Origin: Bacillus_BA songklensis
GTDB lineage: Bacteria > Bacillota > Bacilli > Bacillales > Bacillaceae_H
Direction of reading: 5' to 3'
Length of the DNA: 64,000 bases
Assembly: GCF_042649685.1 (NCBI RefSeq)
Contig: NZ_JBHRZT010000026.1
Location: 1 to 64,000, forward strand
Both the position numbers and the translations under genes were made by a program. The notes under the pieces were generated by a model that was not told the origin of the DNA, ran no database searches, and saw only the letters and a list, made by a program, of their open reading frames with translations. Numbering within the stretch: the stretch's first letter is position 1; each line of letters opens with the position of its first letter. This document shows, one piece after another, positions 60,947-64,000 of this stretch.

Positions 60947-62277
60947 CTACAGTGACGGAACGTGAAACAATTCAACAGCAATTTCAGGAGCGCATAGATG
61001 AAGATCAGCTTCTTAACTGTATGCGATGCGGCTTCTGTTTACCATCTTGCCCGACTTATATCGAATCAGGTTTTAAAGAGTCCCACTCCCCCCGCGGCCG
61101 TATTGCCTTAATGAAGGCGGTCGTCGACGGATTAATCGAGCCGGATGAAGACGTGGAACGCACATTGGAGCTATGCCTAGGCTGCCGGGCCTGTGAGCCG
61201 GTTTGTCCATCCGGTGTAAAATACGGACATTTGCTTGAAGAAGCGCGCGATATTATTAACCAAAACAAAAAGCATTCCCTCCCTGTAAGGGCTGTACGCA
61301 AAGCCGTATTTGAAGGACTTTTCCCTCACCAGAACCGGATGCGTACCTTAACCGGCTTAATCGGTTTTTATCAGCGTTCCGGTTTGCAGGCGATCGCTCA
61401 TAAAACAGGTGTAATCAACATTTTGCCCGATAATTTAACATCGATGGAAAAAGTCCTTCCAAAAGTACCGACAATGAAAGAAATGAAAAATCGCCCTACC
61501 CATCTTCAAGCTGAAGGGATGCAGAAAAAACGTGTGGCCTTCTTCTCAGGCTGTTTAATGGATACGATGTTCCTGGAAACAAACAACGCAACCATGAAGC
61601 TGCTGCAAACGGCCGGATGTGAAATCGTCATCCCCCAAAACCAGGCGTGCTGCGGTGCTCTTCATGGCCACAGCGGAGAAAAAGACGGGGCAAAAGAATT
61701 GGCAAAACGAAATATCCAAGCGTTCGAGGATTTAAATGTCGATTACATTATTACAAACGCGGGTGGCTGCGGCGGATTCTTAATTGAATACGACCATTTG
61801 CTAAAAAATGATCCGGAGTGGAAAGACCGCGCCAAAGCATTTGTGGACAAACTAAAAGACATTTCAGCCATCCTTATGGAACTTGAGTTTGATAAACAAC
61901 CGCTTCGCTTACCTGCACAAGTGATTACTTATCAGGATTCTTGTCACTTGCGCAATGTAATGCGTACATCAAACGAACCGCGCCGCCTATTGAATGCCAT
62001 TGAAGGCATCGAGTTTCGTGAAATGCAGGGAGCGGATCGCTGCTGCGGTTCAGCGGGTATTTACAACGTCGTAGAATCCGAAATGTCAATGCAAATTTTA
62101 GACAATAAAATGGAGCATGCGAAAGCAACCCATGCAACAACCATTGTCACAGCAAATCCGGGCTGTTTATTGCAAATGAAGCTTGGCATTGAACGTGAAG
62201 GCTTATCGCACAAAATGCGTGCTGTGCATATTGTAGACCTATTATTAGAAGCGGCAGAATACGCCCAAAAAGCGTAA
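60943..62277 (+). CDS. glcF: Glycolate oxidase iron-sulfur subunit GlcF
   Basis: A 444-residue protein. Two 4Fe-4S motifs, CMRCGFCLPSCPTY near residue 26 and CLGCRACEPVCPSG near 78, are followed by two CCG domains (NQACCGALHGHSG near 234, ADRCCGSAGIYN near 365). It carries electrons from GlcD to the membrane quinone pool. Same architecture as LutA plus ferredoxin domains, so the lut and glc complexes of this window are related. Confidence 0.9.
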   Translation: MTTVTERETIQQQFQERIDEDQLLNCMRCGFCLPSCPTYIESGFKESHSPRGRIALMKAVVDGLIEPDEDVERTLELCLGCRACEPVCPSGVKYGHLLEEARDIINQNKKHSLPVRAVRKAVFEGLFPHQNRMRTLTGLIGFYQRSGLQAIAHKTGVINILPDNLTSMEKVLPKVPTMKEMKNRPTHLQAEGMQKKRVAFFSGCLMDTMFLETNNATMKLLQTAGCEIVIPQNQACCGALHGHSGEKDGAKELAKRNIQAFEDLNVDYIITNAGGCGGFLIEYDHLLKNDPEWKDRAKAFVDKLKDISAILMELEFDKQPLRLPAQVITYQDSCHLRNVMRTSNEPRRLLNAIEGIEFREMQGADRCCGSAGIYNVVESEMSMQILDNKMEHAKATHATTIVTANPGCLLQMKLGIEREGLSHKMRAVHIVDLLLEAAEYAQKA

Positions 62278-62307
62278 CTCCCCTCTATAACCTTTTATCC
62301 AATTGGC

Positions 62308-62350
62308 AGGTTGTCCCAAAAGTATGTTTTTTATACTTTTGAGACATCCT
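62308..62350. repeat. Family A hairpin, solo copy after glcF
   Basis: AGGTTGTCCCAAAAGTAT and ATACTTTTGAGACATCCT pair with two or three mismatches. It lies 31 nt after the glcF stop and probably terminates it. Confidence 0.7.
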
Positions 62351-62450
62351 CCTTTCTTTTCGTTCTCTAAATTTGACTGTGTTAAAGAGCGCTCGTAACT
62401 TTTATTATTTTTGTCTCAATTGAATAAGCCCAAATCAACACTAGACTAAA

Positions 62451-62488
62451 AAAGAAAGAGGAAGCCTGTGCTCCCTCTTTCTTTTTCT
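62451..62488. terminator. Bidirectional terminator of phaC
   Basis: AAAGAAAGAGGAAGC and GCTCCCTCTTTCTTT pair around CTGT, with T-rich tails on both strands. It ends three bases before the phaC stop codon. Confidence 0.75.
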
Positions 62489-62490
62489 CC

Positions 62491-63579
62491 TTATTTTGAA
62501 CGTGTTTCTAACCAATCGCCAATTGACGGATATGTTTCTTTCACTGCTTTTGGACCGAATACAACTGATACGTGTCCTGTTTGCAGCAGCTTAAATTCTT
62601 TGTCTTTGCTTGAAATGACATTCATTAAAGCTTCTACCTGATGCGGCGCGGCAATGTGATCACGGCTTGCCGCAATATTTAAGACGTTCGCTTTAATGTT
62701 GGATAAATCTACTTTGCGCCCGCGGACTGTCAGCTGGCCATTAATAAGTTTGTTTTGTTGATAAAATTCACGAATCCATTGGCGATATGCTTCACCAGGG
62801 AATGGGATTCCGTCCCCTACCCATTTTTGCATCAACTTCCAGCTCTCAACGAAACGCTGGTTTTCAGAGCGGTCCACCAGTGTAACATATGGGCCGTAGA
62901 AGTTTGTGATTGGCTTTAGCATCTTGTTTCCAAAGTCAATCATTTCAGGCGGCACGTTACCTAACGTATCCACAACCTTATCAATGTTAAAATAACGTTC
63001 ATCTAAAAATGAACCGTACAAACCTGTGTCCGAGAAATCAAACGGACTTGTCATGAAAACTAAATTCTTAATCGGAAGCTCTTCATTTAAAGCGGCGAAA
63101 ATGGATGTCATCGTACCACCCATGCAATAACCGAGTACAGATAATTCATCTGCACCTGATGTGCGCAATACTTTTTTGGCCGCTCTTGGAATGTAATCCA
63201 AAATGTAATCATCAAGCTTCATGTTCGCATCTTCAAGGCCCGGTGTACCCCAGTCCAGTAAATAAACATCAAATCCGCGGTCCACTAAGTATTCGATTAA
63301 GCTGTTGCCTGGTGATAAATCTAAAATGTATGGTTTATTAATAAGGGCATAGACCATTAACAGAGGCGTGCGATGAAGATTTTTTTGTTTTGGAATATAA
63401 CGATACAATTGCGCTTTATTTTTCTTCCAGATTACTTCTTTTGGTGTTAAGCCAACTTCGGGTTCTGCTTCTGCCGTTAAAATTTCGAATGCGCGTTTAA
63501 AGCGGCGTGCAGAGCTTTTGTATTCCTTTGGCATGGATTGAAGGATCTTTTCCCACTCTTGTACATACGATACTGCCAT
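62491..63579 (-). CDS. phaC: Class IV polyhydroxyalkanoate synthase catalytic subunit
   Basis: A 362-residue alpha/beta-hydrolase-fold synthase that polymerises 3-hydroxyacyl-CoA at the granule surface together with PhaR. The lipase-like box GYCMGG holds the catalytic cysteine near residue 151; the aspartate is in AASRDHIAAP near 306 and the histidine in TGHVSVVFGP near 335. Length fits class IV (Bacillus PhaC). Start at 63579 follows GGAG and matches the MAVSYVQEW N-terminus. The preceding gene on this strand is the reductase at 63787, as in phaRBC operons. Confidence 0.93.
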   Translation of the reverse strand: MAVSYVQEWEKILQSMPKEYKSSARRFKRAFEILTAEAEPEVGLTPKEVIWKKNKAQLYRYIPKQKNLHRTPLLMVYALINKPYILDLSPGNSLIEYLVDRGFDVYLLDWGTPGLEDANMKLDDYILDYIPRAAKKVLRTSGADELSVLGYCMGGTMTSIFAALNEELPIKNLVFMTSPFDFSDTGLYGSFLDERYFNIDKVVDTLGNVPPEMIDFGNKMLKPITNFYGPYVTLVDRSENQRFVESWKLMQKWVGDGIPFPGEAYRQWIREFYQQNKLINGQLTVRGRKVDLSNIKANVLNIAASRDHIAAPHQVEALMNVISSKDKEFKLLQTGHVSVVFGPKAVKETYPSIGDWLETRSK

Positions 63580-63786
63580 ATTTCTCCACAACCTTTCGTT
63601 AAAATGGTGTGCTTTTGTCAAAAAAAAAACGGATACATGTAAATTACACATACATAACCGTGAAAAAAGTCAGGGAAACAATCAGCGCCGCCCATGTCCG
63701 CACCTCCCCTCCCTTCAGAGGAAGAAGAAGCACGAAAGCGAAGCACTGTACCTGGGTGGTGTTGATTTTCCCTAACTTATGGGTAA

Positions 63787-64000
63787 TTACATGTATAATC
63801 CGCCGTTAATGTTTAATTGCTGACCCGTGATATAAGCACCGTCTCGGCATAAGAAAACAATTCCGCGAGCAATTTCTTCTGCTTGACCAAGGCGGCGGAC
63901 CGGGATTTTAGAAATGATTTGCTGGCGAATGTCTTCTGGAATTGCCATAACCATTTCTGTTTCGATGAATCCCGGGCAAATGGCATTTACTGTGACACCT
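63787..64000 (-). CDS. phaB: Acetoacetyl-CoA reductase, C-terminal part (runs off the window)
   Basis: The visible 70 residues are the C-terminus of a short-chain dehydrogenase: GVTVNAICPGFIETEMV, then IPVRRLGQAEEIARGIVFLC and the end TGQQLNINGGLYM. In this position before phaC it should be PhaB, which makes (R)-3-hydroxybutyryl-CoA with NADPH; a FabG-like 3-oxoacyl-ACP reductase cannot be excluded because the N-terminus is outside the window. Confidence 0.8.
   Translation of the reverse strand, partial: GVTVNAICPGFIETEMVMAIPEDIRQQIISKIPVRRLGQAEEIARGIVFLCRDGAYITGQQLNINGGLYM

Overview
The window looks like chromosome of a low-to-mid-GC, spore-forming Bacillaceae. Signs are strong AGGAGG-type ribosome binding sites with several well-supported TTG and GTG starts, S-box (SAM-I) leaders, sporulation-type orphan histidine kinases, a Spo0E-family phosphatase, the lutABC/lutR/lutP lactate set, a YsfB-like regulator with glcDF, and a class IV polyhydroxyalkanoate synthase. 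The species cannot be fixed from sequence alone. No rRNA, tRNA, CRISPR array, prophage or intact insertion sequence was seen. An assembly gap of 140 N lies at 13423-13562.

Layout. 0-5 kb: zinc-ribbon S14 paralogue, NrnB-type oligoribonuclease, repeat-rich lipoprotein, membrane histidine kinase. 4.5-9.1 kb: an HTH regulator and a TAXI-type TRAP transporter operon that share the same operator-like palindrome. 9.7-21 kb: oligoendopeptidase F, MarR regulator, a decayed kinase gene, aminoglycoside-phosphotransferase-like protein, DUF4931 protein, a ZIP transporter gene with an in-frame stop, Spo0E-like protein, EamA transporter, a fosB remnant, CoA-disulfide-reductase-like enzyme, DDAH-like hydrolase. 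21.3-33.7 kb: a ribose-type ABC transporter next to a complete methionine salvage set (mtnD, B, X, W, E, U, K, A) with two S-box riboswitches. 34-38 kb: CheX-like protein, DedA protein, Ogt and a four-PAS kinase. 39-47.8 kb: lutCBA, nadE, pncB, lutR and a lactate permease; LutR-type boxes lie just downstream of the lutA and lutP promoters. 48.3-54.4 kb: putBCP proline catabolism and an NtrC-like regulator whose AAA+ domain has lost key catalytic residues. 54.7-64 kb: B12-binding radical SAM protein, several tiny genes, the glycolate oxidase locus, and phaC with the end of phaB.

The genes are mainly for carbon and sulfur scavenging: lactate, proline, glycolate, C4/amino-acid-type substrates through TRAP, methylthioribose recycling and storage polymer. 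They are wired by local regulators sited beside or within their targets.

The least ordinary feature of the window is its load of small dispersed intergenic repeats. One family of about 200 bp has TATATAAATCC-type inverted ends and hairpins whose stems change sequence but stay paired. A second composite family of about 150 bp carries GGGTGTCCC-type hairpins. A third family is 140-190 bp. Copies sit at 3' ends of genes and in places supply the last codons or the stop codon of the neighbouring gene.
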